Positions 1-7,145 of a DNA stretch of 13,789 nucleotides are shown in pieces. The notes beneath the pieces are model-generated. The model was not told the DNA's origin. It worked only from the letters and a program-made list of their open reading frames with translations, and did no database searches. This stretch comes from HGM10836 sp964430375 (GTDB lineage Bacteria > Bacillota_I > Bacilli_A > RF39 > UBA660). The first letter of the stretch is position 1; each line of letters opens with the position of its first letter. The stretch is taken from NCBI GenBank assembly GCA_964430375.1, contig CAYSEZ010000023.1, positions 1 to 13,789 of the forward strand. Reading direction: 5' to 3'. Both the position numbers and the translations under genes were made by a program.

Positions 1-188
1 TCCTTTTTTGTGCTTATATAAAGTTAACATAGTACATACAAAAAAACACTTTTAACAGTGACATTTTTATCAGTTTCTATAATAACATTTATAAAAATAG
101 GTTACTTCTCAAACTTATTGCAACAGAAATAGTAAAAGTTGCATTTACTTTGAGAATTCAGATTCTAAATAATAACTAAACATTTTTC

Positions 189-217
189 TTGAAAAATAAC
201 AACATTTATGTTAAAAT
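189..217 (+). promoter_or_regulatory. Predicted sigma-A promoter of the first gene
   Basis: A -35 box TTGAAA (189-194) and a -10 box TAAAAT (212-217) are separated by 17 bases, with a TG dinucleotide one base before the -10 (extended -10). Transcription would start near 224, leaving a leader of about 24 bases. A 12-base palindrome (AACATTTATGTT, 201-212) lies in the spacer and could be an operator or chance in AT-rich DNA. The rest of 1-247 shows no convincing gene. Confidence 0.6.
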
Positions 218-247
218 ATAAACCAATATAAAGAAAAGAGGTATATT

Positions 248-706
248 ATGGAATACATAGATTTTATTAATGAAATAAGAAAACCAAGACAAAAAAACAC
301 ATACAACAGAGCAGAAGACGTACTAACTGATGTTACAAACTATATGCTCGGTATAACATATAGATGCTTTAAAAAAGGAGAAATAAATTATAAAGAACTT
401 AAGGAAAATATTGAAGAACTAGATTTTAAACTAGATATAATTCTAGAAAAACCATCAAAATTTAAAAAAACATCCCTAGAAGAATATAATAAAAGAAAAC
501 AAAATGAAGAATACTTACCAATTGATATAAGAGGACTACTTCTATCAGACAGAAGACAAAAAAATATAATATTCTATTATGATAAACCAATTATAAAAAT
601 AATGGCAAGCTTTGATGATGAAGAAGCTATAAATAAAATGGATGAACTAACAAAAATAGATAGACAAAACACTTCATATTATAGAAAAGTAGGAAAAAAC
701 AGATAA
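248..706 (+). CDS. Uncharacterised 152-residue protein
   Basis: I do not recognise this protein. It is hydrophilic, rich in Lys, Glu, Asn and Ile, with no signal peptide or membrane segment. It begins with a charged region (EIRKPRQKN near residues 9-17), continues with probable alpha-helical stretches rich in Lys and Glu (about 45-90), and then a short beta-like segment (KNIIFYYDKPIIKIMASF, about 105-122) before a basic C-terminus. The ATG follows AGAGGT (237-242) by 5 bases. Codon use (CTA for Leu, CCA for Pro, many AAC) matches the flanking housekeeping genes, so it looks native and real. It has its own promoter and terminator, so it appears monocistronic although it lies just before yvcK, a position often held by rapZ in Firmicutes. 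The sequence does not resemble RapZ: no P-loop is visible and it is far too short. Confidence 0.8.
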   Translation: MEYIDFINEIRKPRQKNTYNRAEDVLTDVTNYMLGITYRCFKKGEINYKELKENIEELDFKLDIILEKPSKFKKTSLEEYNKRKQNEEYLPIDIRGLLLSDRRQKNIIFYYDKPIIKIMASFDDEEAINKMDELTKIDRQNTSYYRKVGKNR

Positions 707-744
707 AATAGGTAGGAAATAAATTTATTTTCTTCCTATTTTAT
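703..744 (+). terminator. Hairpin terminator after the first gene
   Basis: ATAAAATAGG (703-712) pairs perfectly with CCTATTTTAT (735-744). An inner stem (GGAAATAAA with TTTATTTTC, one G-T pair) extends it into a long hairpin. The left arm overlaps the stop codon (704-706). The tail is AT-rich and not a clean T-run, so termination could be partial and allow read-through into yvcK. Confidence 0.6.
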
Positions 745-772
745 TATATAATTAAATAGAGGTGACTAAACT

Positions 773-1720
773 ATGAACAAAAAAATAGTAGTATTTGGCG
801 GAGGTACAGGAATATCATACCTTCTAAAAGGATTAAACTTATTTCCAGTAGAAATAACCGCAGTAATATCAGTCTCTGATAATGGTTCATCAACAGGAAA
901 ACTAAGAGAAGAATTTCTAATGCCCGCTATTGGAGATATAAGAAAAGTAATAACAAGTCTATCAGACGTAGACACAAAAATAAAAGACTTACTAGAATAT
1001 CGCTTTAACACTTATAGTGACTTAAATGGACACCCAATCGGTAACCTAATGATGGTTGCAATGTATAATATGACTGGTAACCTAAAAGAAGCAATCGAAG
1101 TATTAACAAAATTATTAAACATAAAACACAAAGTATTACCACTTTCCGAAGATTACTTAACCCTAATGGGAGAAACAGAAAAAGGAGAAATAATCGAAGG
1201 AGAAGAAGAAATAACCAAAGCAAAAACAAAATATAATAGACTATTTTACAAAGAAGAACCAAAAATAGAAAAAGAAGTATTAAATGCAATAAAAGAAGCA
1301 GATCTAATTATTTTTAGTATGGGAAGCCTTTACACAAGCATATTACCACATCTAATATCAAAAGAAATAATAAACGCCCTAGATAATGCTAAAGCCCCAA
1401 TTCTATATACATCAAACGCAGTAACCCAACCAGGAGAAACAGATAACTACAAAGTAAGTGACCACATAAAAGTCCTAAACAAATACCTAAATAAAAGAAA
1501 AATAGATGTAGTAATTGCACCAAATACTAACATTCCAGATAAAATAGTAAAAAAATACGAAACTAGTGAACAAAAAGACCTAGTAAAAATAGACAAAGAA
1601 AACATAAAAAAATTAAATTGTAAACTAATAGAAAGTGATAACTTAACTATAGAAAATAATAGAATAAGACACGACAGTTTAAAAATAGCAAACGAAGTCT
1701 TTAACTACATAATGAGGTGA
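773..1720 (+). CDS. yvcK: YvcK/GlmR-type UDP-GlcNAc-binding regulator
   Basis: This is the YvcK (GlmR, CofD-like fold) family. In Bacillus these proteins bind UDP-GlcNAc and help direct carbon into cell-wall precursor synthesis, partly by stimulating GlmS, and they are needed for growth on gluconeogenic carbon. Visible motifs are GGGTG (residues 9-13), SDNGSSTGKLR (35-45), P-x-x-GDIRK (51-58), HPIGNLMM (87-94), SMGSLYTSILP (182-192) and TQPGETDNY near 217-227. Length (315 aa) matches the B. subtilis protein (about 317). The family usually shows GPGSLYTS where this one has SMGSLYTS. The start is supported by AGAGGTGA (758-765), 7 bases upstream. It is followed after 4 bases by whiA, the usual partner. 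RapZ, often upstream in Firmicutes, is absent here. Family assignment is secure; the metabolic role is inferred from relatives. Confidence 0.95.
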   Translation: MNKKIVVFGGGTGISYLLKGLNLFPVEITAVISVSDNGSSTGKLREEFLMPAIGDIRKVITSLSDVDTKIKDLLEYRFNTYSDLNGHPIGNLMMVAMYNMTGNLKEAIEVLTKLLNIKHKVLPLSEDYLTLMGETEKGEIIEGEEEITKAKTKYNRLFYKEEPKIEKEVLNAIKEADLIIFSMGSLYTSILPHLISKEIINALDNAKAPILYTSNAVTQPGETDNYKVSDHIKVLNKYLNKRKIDVVIAPNTNIPDKIVKKYETSEQKDLVKIDKENIKKLNCKLIESDNLTIENNRIRHDSLKIANEVFNYIMR

Positions 1721-1724
1721 TAAA

Positions 1725-2654
1725 ATGTCCTTTACAACCGAAGTAAAAAATGAAATATGTATGCAAAACCTATCAAAACTAGAAGAAATTGCACTCCTAT
1801 CAGGTTTTTTAAGAAGTATAGAAATACAAAACAAAGAAGATATTAACATTCTTGTTGAAAACCCAAAAATAGTAAGAAAACTATATATAACATTTAAAAC
1901 ACTATATGATATTAACATAGAAATAAAAAAAGGCAAAGGAAACAACTTTAGTAAAAAAACATATTACCAAATAACAATCAAAGATAACCTAGACTATATC
2001 CTAAAAGACTTAATGATTTATGACAAAGAATACCTAAAAAAACCATACCAATACTTTCTAGAAGACGAAGACTTAAAAAGAGCCTACTTAAGAGGAAGTT
2101 TCCTATCTTCTGGAAGCATAAACGATCCAAAAAAATCAAGATATCATTTAGAATTTTTAATAGATATAAAAGAAGAAGCAGAACATATTATAGATTTATT
2201 AAAACATTTTAATATAAATGCAAAATTACTAAGAAGAGAAAAAGGCTATATGGTATACGTAAAAGAAGCAGAAAAAATTGGAGATTTTCTAAGATTACTA
2301 AGTGCAAACAACGCTATTTTTTACTACGAAGACATAAGAATCTATAGAGATCACAAAAATATGACCAATAGATTAAATAATATGGAACAAGCCAATATAG
2401 ATAAAATGATTGCATCTTCAAATAACCAACTAAATGATATAAAAATAATAAAAGAAGTCCTAGGATTAGACCTATTAGATGAAAAACTAAAAGAAGTAAT
2501 AATATATAGAGAAAAATATAAAGAAGTATCCCTCCAAGAACTAACCAATATAATTAATAACGAAACAGGCCAAAACTTAACCAAATCAGGACTAAATCAT
2601 AGAATTAGAAAAATACACGAGTTAGCAGAGAAACTAAAAAATAGTGACAATTAA
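1725..2654 (+). CDS. whiA: WhiA family DNA-binding protein
   Basis: WhiA combines a LAGLIDADG homing-endonuclease-like fold with a C-terminal helix-turn-helix. It has lost nuclease function and acts as a DNA-binding protein linked to sporulation in actinobacteria and to division/chromosome behaviour in Bacillus. The degenerate LAGLIDADG segment is RAYLRGSFLSSGSINDP (119-135). The linker KNMTNRLNNMEQANIDK (211-227) matches the family NR..N...AN..K pattern. The C-terminal HTH spans about 252-305 and includes the diagnostic SGLNHRIRKI (288-297). Length (309 aa) is normal. Its Shine-Dalgarno GAGGTGA (1714-1720) overlaps the yvcK stop codon and the genes are 4 bases apart, so the two are almost certainly co-transcribed and probably translationally coupled. 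The stop codon falls in the loop of the downstream terminator. Confidence 0.95.
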   Translation: MSFTTEVKNEICMQNLSKLEEIALLSGFLRSIEIQNKEDINILVENPKIVRKLYITFKTLYDINIEIKKGKGNNFSKKTYYQITIKDNLDYILKDLMIYDKEYLKKPYQYFLEDEDLKRAYLRGSFLSSGSINDPKKSRYHLEFLIDIKEEAEHIIDLLKHFNINAKLLRREKGYMVYVKEAEKIGDFLRLLSANNAIFYYEDIRIYRDHKNMTNRLNNMEQANIDKMIASSNNQLNDIKIIKEVLGLDLLDEKLKEVIIYREKYKEVSLQELTNIINNETGQNLTKSGLNHRIRKIHELAEKLKNSDN

Positions 2655-2665
2655 TCACTATTTTT
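2637..2665. terminator. Bidirectional terminator between whiA and dagK
   Basis: AAAAATAGTGA (2637-2647) pairs perfectly over 11 bp with TCACTATTTTT (2655-2665) around a 7-base loop. The stem has A-runs on one side and T-runs on the other, so it can work in both directions. The whiA stop (2652-2654) lies in the loop and the dagK stop begins at 2666 within the right arm, so the hairpin serves both converging genes with no spacer. Confidence 0.85.
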
Positions 2666-3581
2666 ACTTTATAAATAACTTACTAATATTTTTTTTAGGT
2701 AAAAGCATATATAAACTCTTATCTATTTTTATCTCAAAATGATTAGACTCATCTCTTAACTTTTCCCCATCGATAGTCCAAGAAGGTCTATGCTCATCTT
2801 TAAACTTAATATCAATCTTATCACTAGTATAACAATATAAACCAGGAACATTAGTAATACCATCTTTTAAAACCAAAAGCATAGTCTTAATTAAATACTT
2901 TCTTTTAGAAATATTACAAAAAACTATTTCAAACTTATCATCATCAAGTTTGACATCACGATAAATATTATTAAAACCTGCTATCCTATTTGCATTAGAA
3001 ATAAGTATCAAAGAATAAAAACCATGATAAGTTTCACCATTTATAGTATACTCGATCTCATATAAACTAGTTCTTTGAAAAAACTCCTTAACTGCATTAA
3101 CAATATAAGCAAGATAACCAAGCCTTTTCTTCTTCTTTCTAGGAGTTTCATAAGTAACATCAACAAACTTACCAAAACCCGCGACATAAACAAATGGTTT
3201 ATTATTTATTAAACCAAGATCCACTTGCTTAACTTCACCATCTAATATACTAATAACATTACGAAGTAAATTCTTACCCATACCAAGCATATTACCAATA
3301 TCATTAGTGGTACCAACAGGAATGTGAGACACAAGAAGCCTATTTTCACGAGCCATATTTCCCGTTACTATCTCATTAAATGTACCATCTCCACCAATAG
3401 ATAAAACCAAATCAGAAGAGTCCAAATTCTTAACATATTCCTCTGCATCACCGTGTTTTTCAGTTAAATAAAGATTAACTTTATAATCACGTTTTTCTAT
3501 TGCGTCAATTATCTTATCAATTTCACTTTTTGTAATACCTTTTCCACTTTCCATATTACAAATTAATGTACATAATTTCAT
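2664..3581 (-). CDS. dagK: Diacylglycerol/lipid kinase (DagK/YegS family)
   Basis: This protein has the diacylglycerol kinase catalytic fold. The soluble DgkB/DagK group of Gram-positives phosphorylates diacylglycerol to phosphatidic acid, recycling diacylglycerol released when lipoteichoic acid or other envelope polymers are made. Key motifs are the nucleotide-binding GGDGTFNE (63-70), the second glycine-rich IPVGTTNDIGN (87-97) and the C-terminal TIDGE (269-273) near the active site. At 305 aa the length is typical. There is no signal peptide or membrane span; the enzyme should work at the inner face of the membrane. The start follows GGTGAT with a short spacer. It lies 27 bases downstream of clpP on the same strand, so it is probably read from the clpP transcript. 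The exact lipid substrate cannot be decided from sequence; related YegS/BmrU proteins have other or unclear substrates. Confidence 0.9.
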   Translation of the reverse strand: MKLCTLICNMESGKGITKSEIDKIIDAIEKRDYKVNLYLTEKHGDAEEYVKNLDSSDLVLSIGGDGTFNEIVTGNMARENRLLVSHIPVGTTNDIGNMLGMGKNLLRNVISILDGEVKQVDLGLINNKPFVYVAGFGKFVDVTYETPRKKKKRLGYLAYIVNAVKEFFQRTSLYEIEYTINGETYHGFYSLILISNANRIAGFNNIYRDVKLDDDKFEIVFCNISKRKYLIKTMLLVLKDGITNVPGLYCYTSDKIDIKFKDEHRPSWTIDGEKLRDESNHFEIKIDKSLYMLLPKKNISKLFIK

Positions 3582-3608
3582 ACCATCACCACTACAAGTA
3601 TATCAAAA

Positions 3609-4190
3609 TTATAATTTATTTTCAAGCACCTTATCAATAAGCCCATACTCTAATGCACTATCTGCATCCATATAATTATCCCTTTCAGTATCCCTCTCAA
3701 TCTTAAGTAAATTCTTACCCGTATTTTTAGCAAGAATTTTATTAAGCCTTTTCCTTATTTTAATAATATGTTCTGCTGCAATCTTAATCTCCGTTGCTTG
3801 ACCTTCCGCACCTCCTAAAGGCTGATGAATCATAACCTCCGAATTAGGCAAAGCATATCTTTTACCCTTTGTACCACTAGAAAGCAAAAACGCCCCCATC
3901 GAAGCACACATCCCAATACATATTGTAGAAACATCGCTTTTAATAAAATTCATCGTATCATATATAGCCATTCCAGCAGAAATAGACCCTCCAGGAGAAT
4001 TAATATATAAAGAAATATCTTCATTATTTAAAGAATCTAAATACAAAAGTTGTGCAACCACACTATTAGACAAACTATCATTAATTTCCCCATTTAAAAT
4101 AATTATTCTATCCTTAAGTAACCTAGAATAAATATCATAACTTCTTTCACCACCAGTTTCCTTTTCAATCACTGTAGGAATTAAATTCAT
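3609..4190 (-). CDS. clpP: ATP-dependent Clp protease proteolytic subunit
   Basis: ClpP forms the two-ring tetradecameric serine protease chamber that degrades proteins delivered by ClpX or ClpC ATPases in the cytoplasm. The catalytic triad is intact: Ser97 in GMCASMGA, His122 in MIHQP and Asp171 in ERDNYM. NSPGGSISAGMAIYDTM (64-80) forms the substrate-binding strand and oxyanion region. Length (193 aa) matches the mature family size with a minimal N-terminal extension. The start follows GGTGAT by a few bases. No CtsR-type heptamer repeat (GGTCAAA) is visible in the 121-base upstream region, so class III heat-shock control as in Bacillus is not supported here. The gene leads a clpP-dagK unit and diverges from the kinase fusion gene. 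A possible short hydrophobic ORF sits immediately upstream. Confidence 0.97.
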   Translation of the reverse strand: MNLIPTVIEKETGGERSYDIYSRLLKDRIIILNGEINDSLSNSVVAQLLYLDSLNNEDISLYINSPGGSISAGMAIYDTMNFIKSDVSTICIGMCASMGAFLLSSGTKGKRYALPNSEVMIHQPLGGAEGQATEIKIAAEHIIKIRKRLNKILAKNTGKNLLKIERDTERDNYMDADSALEYGLIDKVLENKL

Positions 4191-4203
4191 ATCATCACCA
4201 TTA

Positions 4204-4266
4204 CTATTCTATAAAAAAACCAAAATAATATACTAAATAAAAAACAACAAAAAACATAAAAAACAT
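4204..4266 (-). CDS. Candidate 20-residue hydrophobic small protein upstream of clpP
   Basis: On the minus strand an ATG (4266-4264) opens a 20-codon frame ending in TAG (4206-4204), just before the clpP Shine-Dalgarno. It is preceded by a strong GGAGGT (plus-strand positions 4279-4274) with a 7-base spacer, better than the clpP site itself. The peptide is almost entirely hydrophobic (8 Phe, 3 Tyr, plus Val, Met, Leu, Ile, Gly) and ends in Ile-Glu, so it could be a single membrane-spanning peptide or a leader peptide. Caution: the strand is T-rich, so Phe-rich frames arise easily, and the GGAGGT is also one arm of an inverted repeat. No convincing promoter was found upstream of it. I regard it as possible, not established. 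Confidence 0.3.
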   Translation of the reverse strand: MFFMFFVVFYLVYYFGFFIE

Positions 4267-4273
4267 ACTAAAA

Positions 4274-4306
4274 ACCTCCATAATGTGATAAAATTAAAAT
4301 GGAGGT
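4274..4306. repeat. Inverted repeat covering the kinase-gene ribosome binding site
   Basis: ACCTCCAT (4274-4281) and ATGGAGGT (4299-4306) are perfect inverted copies separated by 17 bases. The right arm is the Shine-Dalgarno of the plus-strand gene starting at 4312; the left arm read on the minus strand is the possible Shine-Dalgarno of the small ORF at 4266. It may be an RNA hairpin hiding the ribosome site, a protein operator, or simply two divergent ribosome sites. The arms are exact but short. Confidence 0.5.
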
Positions 4307-4311
4307 ACAAT

Positions 4312-5958
4312 ATGGAAGAAATAAAAGTCATTATAAATAACAAAGAATATACATTTCCTAAAGGTATAACCCTAGAAGAAATAAGCAAAAGCATAGAAAC
4401 AAACGCTCCAATTCTTGTAGGATTTATAGATAACGAAATGTATGGACTAGACAAAACAGTAGAAAAATCATCAAAAATATCATTTTTAACATACCTAGAT
4501 AGACTAGGTAATAGAGTATACCAAAAATCACTAGTATTTCTTTTAACATATGCATTTAAAGAACTATATGGTTATGACTATAACTTAAAAACTTGTCACA
4601 ACATAGATAACAAAATAAAAATAAAAAGTAGTCTTCCTCTAACAGAAGAACTCTTAAACAACCTAGAAACAAAAATGCACGAAATAGCAAAAGAAAACCT
4701 AGAAATAAAAAAATGCCTAGTAACAAAAAAAGATGCAATAAAATACTTCAAAAGTATTAATGACGAAGAAAAAGTAAAAGCCCTATCTTACATCACAGAT
4801 AGAACAGTAACTCTATACAAACTAAATGATGTATATAATTACTTTTATACAGTAATGCCAATTAATACAAAAGTATTTGATAAATTTAAACTAAAATATC
4901 TAAACGAAAATAGATTTCTACTAGAATACCCATTACCATTTGAAAATGGAAACATAAAAGAATACACACACTTACCCCTAGTAGAAGAAGCATTTGATGA
5001 AGATTACAAACTAGCAAAAAGACTAAATATTCATACTTCATCAGATATAAATGAAAAAGTAACAAAAGGTACAATAAACGATATAATAAAACTAAACGAG
5101 GTAATCTCCAATAGCAAACTACTAGAACTTGCAAAAAATATAGATGACAAAAAAGATAAAGTAAAAATAGTTTTAATTGCCGGTCCTTCCTCATCAGGAA
5201 AAACAACAACCGCAAGAAAACTATCTATGTACTTAAAAAGTTTTGGACTAAACCCAAAAACCCTATCTACAGATGATTACTTTATTCCAAGAGAAAAAAC
5301 ACCAAAACTACCAAACGGAGATTATGATTATGAATCAATAAACTCTATAGATTTAGAACTATTTAATAATCATTTAACAAAATTATTAAATAATGAAGAA
5401 GTAGAAATACCAACCTTTAACTTTTATAAAGGAATTGGAGAATACCTAGGTAATACATTAAAACTAGAAAAAAATGATATACTAATAATCGAAGGGTTAC
5501 ATTGTTTAAATGAAAAACTAACACAAAGTATCCCTAAAGAAAACAAATTAAAAATATATGTATCACCATTATCAGATTTAAACATAGACAATCACAATAT
5601 GATTGCAACATCTGATATTAGATTGTTAAGAAGAATAATAAGAGACAGTAGAACAAGAGGTTACAGCCCAGAACACACAATCAAAACTTGGAGAACGGTA
5701 AGAAAAGGGGAAGAAGACAACATTTTTCCGTACCAAAATGAGGCTTCATACGTCTTTAATACAGCCTTTATCTATGAATTAGGAGTAATTAAACCATATG
5801 CAGAAGCCGTACTTTACAGTATTGACCAAACATCAGAATATTATGAAGAAGCAAGAAGATTACTAAACTTACTAAATATGTTCTTAACAATACCAAGTGA
5901 TGCAGTACCAAACGACTCAATATTAAGAGAATTTATAGGAAATAGTTATTTTGAATAA
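4312..5958 (+). CDS. TGS-domain uridine-kinase-like nucleoside kinase fusion
   Basis: The protein is 548 aa from the ATG at 4312. Residues 1-60 form a TGS-type domain as found at the N-terminus of threonyl-tRNA synthetase. About 68-240 resemble the ThrRS second additional (editing) domain, but the metal-binding HxxxH is missing, so editing is unlikely. From about 285 there is a P-loop kinase of the uridine kinase/phosphoribulokinase family: Walker A GPSSSGKT (291-298), STDDYF (319-324), IEGLH (393-397) and an Arg-rich lid RLLRRIIRDSRTRG (437-450). This architecture is a known family in Firmicutes and other bacteria annotated as nucleoside (uridine) kinase; its substrate is uncertain. An in-frame GTG at 4285 would add 9 residues, but TGGAGGT (4300-4306) lies 5 bases before the ATG and inside that extension, so the ATG is chosen. 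gap follows after 12 bases, implying an operon. Confidence 0.9.
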   Translation: MEEIKVIINNKEYTFPKGITLEEISKSIETNAPILVGFIDNEMYGLDKTVEKSSKISFLTYLDRLGNRVYQKSLVFLLTYAFKELYGYDYNLKTCHNIDNKIKIKSSLPLTEELLNNLETKMHEIAKENLEIKKCLVTKKDAIKYFKSINDEEKVKALSYITDRTVTLYKLNDVYNYFYTVMPINTKVFDKFKLKYLNENRFLLEYPLPFENGNIKEYTHLPLVEEAFDEDYKLAKRLNIHTSSDINEKVTKGTINDIIKLNEVISNSKLLELAKNIDDKKDKVKIVLIAGPSSSGKTTTARKLSMYLKSFGLNPKTLSTDDYFIPREKTPKLPNGDYDYESINSIDLELFNNHLTKLLNNEEVEIPTFNFYKGIGEYLGNTLKLEKNDILIIEGLHCLNEKLTQSIPKENKLKIYVSPLSDLNIDNHNMIATSDIRLLRRIIRDSRTRGYSPEHTIKTWRTVRKGEEDNIFPYQNEASYVFNTAFIYELGVIKPYAEAVLYSIDQTSEYYEEARRLLNLLNMFLTIPSDAVPNDSILREFIGNSYFE

Positions 5959-5970
5959 GGAGGAATAAAA

Positions 5971-6969
5971 ATGAAAATAGCAATTAATGGATTTGGAAGA
6001 ATAGGAAGACTAGTATTTAAACTACTAGAAGAAGAAAAAGATATGGAGGTAGTAGCAATAAATGACTTATCAAACGCTGAAGAACTTGCGTATCTACTAA
6101 AATATGACAGCACTTATCGTAACTACAAAGAAGAAGTAACATATGAAAATGATTACTTAATTACATCAAAAAGCAAAGTAAAAGTATTAAGTGAAAAAGA
6201 ACCAAGTAACTTACCTTGGAAAGAATTAGATATTGACCTAGTAATAGAATCAACTGGACGTTTTAATAAAAAAATAGATGCAGAAAAACACCTACAAGCT
6301 GGAGCAAAAAAAGTAATTATCTCTGCACCATCAGATAAAGAATTAAAAACAATAGTATATGGTGTAAACGAAGAAATACTAGATGGAACAGAAAATATAA
6401 TAAGTGCAGCAAGTTGTACAACTAACTGCCTAGCACCAGTATTAAAACTATTAAATGATAACTATGGTATAGAAAAAGGATACATGACTACAATTCACGC
6501 TTACACAAATGATCAAGTATTACTAGATGTATCACATAAAAAAGGTGCAAAATCACGTCGTGGTAGAGCAGGAGCACTAAATATAATACCAACTTCAACT
6601 GGCGCAGCATCTGCAATAGGAAACGTTATCCCAGAACTAAAAGGAAAATTAGATGGTTCTGCAATGAGAGTACCAGTACCTACTGGATCAGTAATAGATT
6701 TAACCCTAGAACTAAATAAAAATGTTACAAAAGAAGAAATAAACAACCTATTTGAAACAAATCAAAATGATACAATAAAATTTACACTAGACCCAATAGT
6801 ATCAAGTGATATTATAGGAAGTACCTATGGTTCCATAGTAGATGGCCTATCAACATCAGTACTTGAAGTCGAAGGAAAACAACTAGTAAAAATAGTATCA
6901 TGGTATGATAACGAAATGGGTTACACTGCTCAAATGATTAGAACAGCAAAATACTGGTTAAACAAATAA
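5971..6969 (+). CDS. gap: Glyceraldehyde-3-phosphate dehydrogenase, type I
   Basis: GAPDH oxidises and phosphorylates glyceraldehyde-3-phosphate to 1,3-bisphosphoglycerate with NAD+ in cytoplasmic glycolysis. The Rossmann motif NGFGRIGR is at 6-13. Asp32 (IND32L) is the residue that favours NAD+ over NADP+. The catalytic Cys149 lies in SCTTNC (148-153) and the partner His176 in IHAYT. The C-terminal WYDNEMGYT segment is conserved. Length (332 aa) is normal. The S-loop region is a few residues longer than the B. subtilis GapA type (VSHKKGAKSRRGRAG after LLD), an insertion also seen in other lineages. The start follows AAGGAGG (5957-5963), which overlaps the kinase stop codon, so gap is co-transcribed with that gene. 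No adjacent CggR-type regulator or pgk/tpi genes are visible. A strong terminator follows. Confidence 0.97.
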   Translation: MKIAINGFGRIGRLVFKLLEEEKDMEVVAINDLSNAEELAYLLKYDSTYRNYKEEVTYENDYLITSKSKVKVLSEKEPSNLPWKELDIDLVIESTGRFNKKIDAEKHLQAGAKKVIISAPSDKELKTIVYGVNEEILDGTENIISAASCTTNCLAPVLKLLNDNYGIEKGYMTTIHAYTNDQVLLDVSHKKGAKSRRGRAGALNIIPTSTGAASAIGNVIPELKGKLDGSAMRVPVPTGSVIDLTLELNKNVTKEEINNLFETNQNDTIKFTLDPIVSSDIIGSTYGSIVDGLSTSVLEVEGKQLVKIVSWYDNEMGYTAQMIRTAKYWLNK

Positions 6970-6972
6970 AAT

Positions 6973-7002
6973 AAAACTAAAGGAACAAAACCCTTTAGTT
7001 TT
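6973..7002. terminator. Bidirectional terminator after gap
   Basis: AAAACTAAAGG (6973-6983) pairs over 11 bp with CCTTTAGTTTT (6992-7002) around an 8-base loop, ending in a T-run. A-rich and T-rich arms allow function in both directions, suiting the convergent gap and Fem genes. The right arm is part of the 55-bp sequence repeated after the N gap (copy starting at 7146). Confidence 0.85.
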
Positions 7003-7045
7003 TATATACCTAAAACTTCATCTTTTTACTCTTACTAAACTTATA
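6991..7045. repeat. 55-bp contig-end duplicate, left copy
   Basis: Bases 6991-7045 are identical to 7146-7200 on the other side of the N run. This copy contains the right arm of the gap terminator and, on the minus strand, the last codons and stop (7010-7012) of the Fem-family gene. It is best explained as the same genomic locus present at both contig ends, not as a biological repeat. Confidence 0.9.
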
Positions 7046-7145
7046 NNNNNNNNNNNNNNNNNNNNNNNNNNNNNNNNNNNNNNNNNNNNNNNNNNNNNNN
7101 NNNNNNNNNNNNNNNNNNNNNNNNNNNNNNNNNNNNNNNNNNNNN
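7046..7145. other. Assembly gap (100 Ns)
   Basis: Exactly 100 undetermined bases, a conventional placeholder for a gap of unknown size. The 55 bases on each side are identical, which indicates overlapping contig ends. The true distance is probably negative, so deleting the Ns and one copy would restore a continuous sequence with a complete terminator between gap and the Fem gene. Confidence 0.95.

Noticed and set aside
1..30. Partial minus-strand frame open to the left edge (ATG at 30)
   Set aside because: Only 10 codons are visible and there is no ribosome binding site before the ATG, so it cannot be supported.
119..143. Inverted repeat TGCAAC/GTTGCA with a 13-base loop
   Set aside because: Only 6 bp with no T-run and no adjacent gene end; easily chance.
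724..752. Promoter for yvcK based on a perfect TATAAT at 747-752
   Set aside because: No acceptable -35 box, and the predicted start would fall on the ribosome site; AT-rich chance is likely.
1005..1289. Leucine-rich minus-strand frame antisense to yvcK, and similar hydrophobic antisense frames inside other genes
   Set aside because: They arise from A-rich codons of the sense gene, lack ribosome sites and have low-complexity Leu/Phe composition.
1718..1720. UGA read as tryptophan (Mycoplasma-type code)
   Set aside because: TGA ends yvcK at the expected length and whiA starts 4 bases later; tryptophans in the window use TGG.
4285..4311. Upstream GTG start for the kinase fusion gene (9 extra residues)
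   Set aside because: The strong Shine-Dalgarno TGGAGGT lies inside this extension, 5 bases before the ATG at 4312, and the GTG has no ribosome site of its own.
4191..4311. CtsR operator upstream of clpP
   Set aside because: No GGTCAAA heptamer repeat on either strand in this region.
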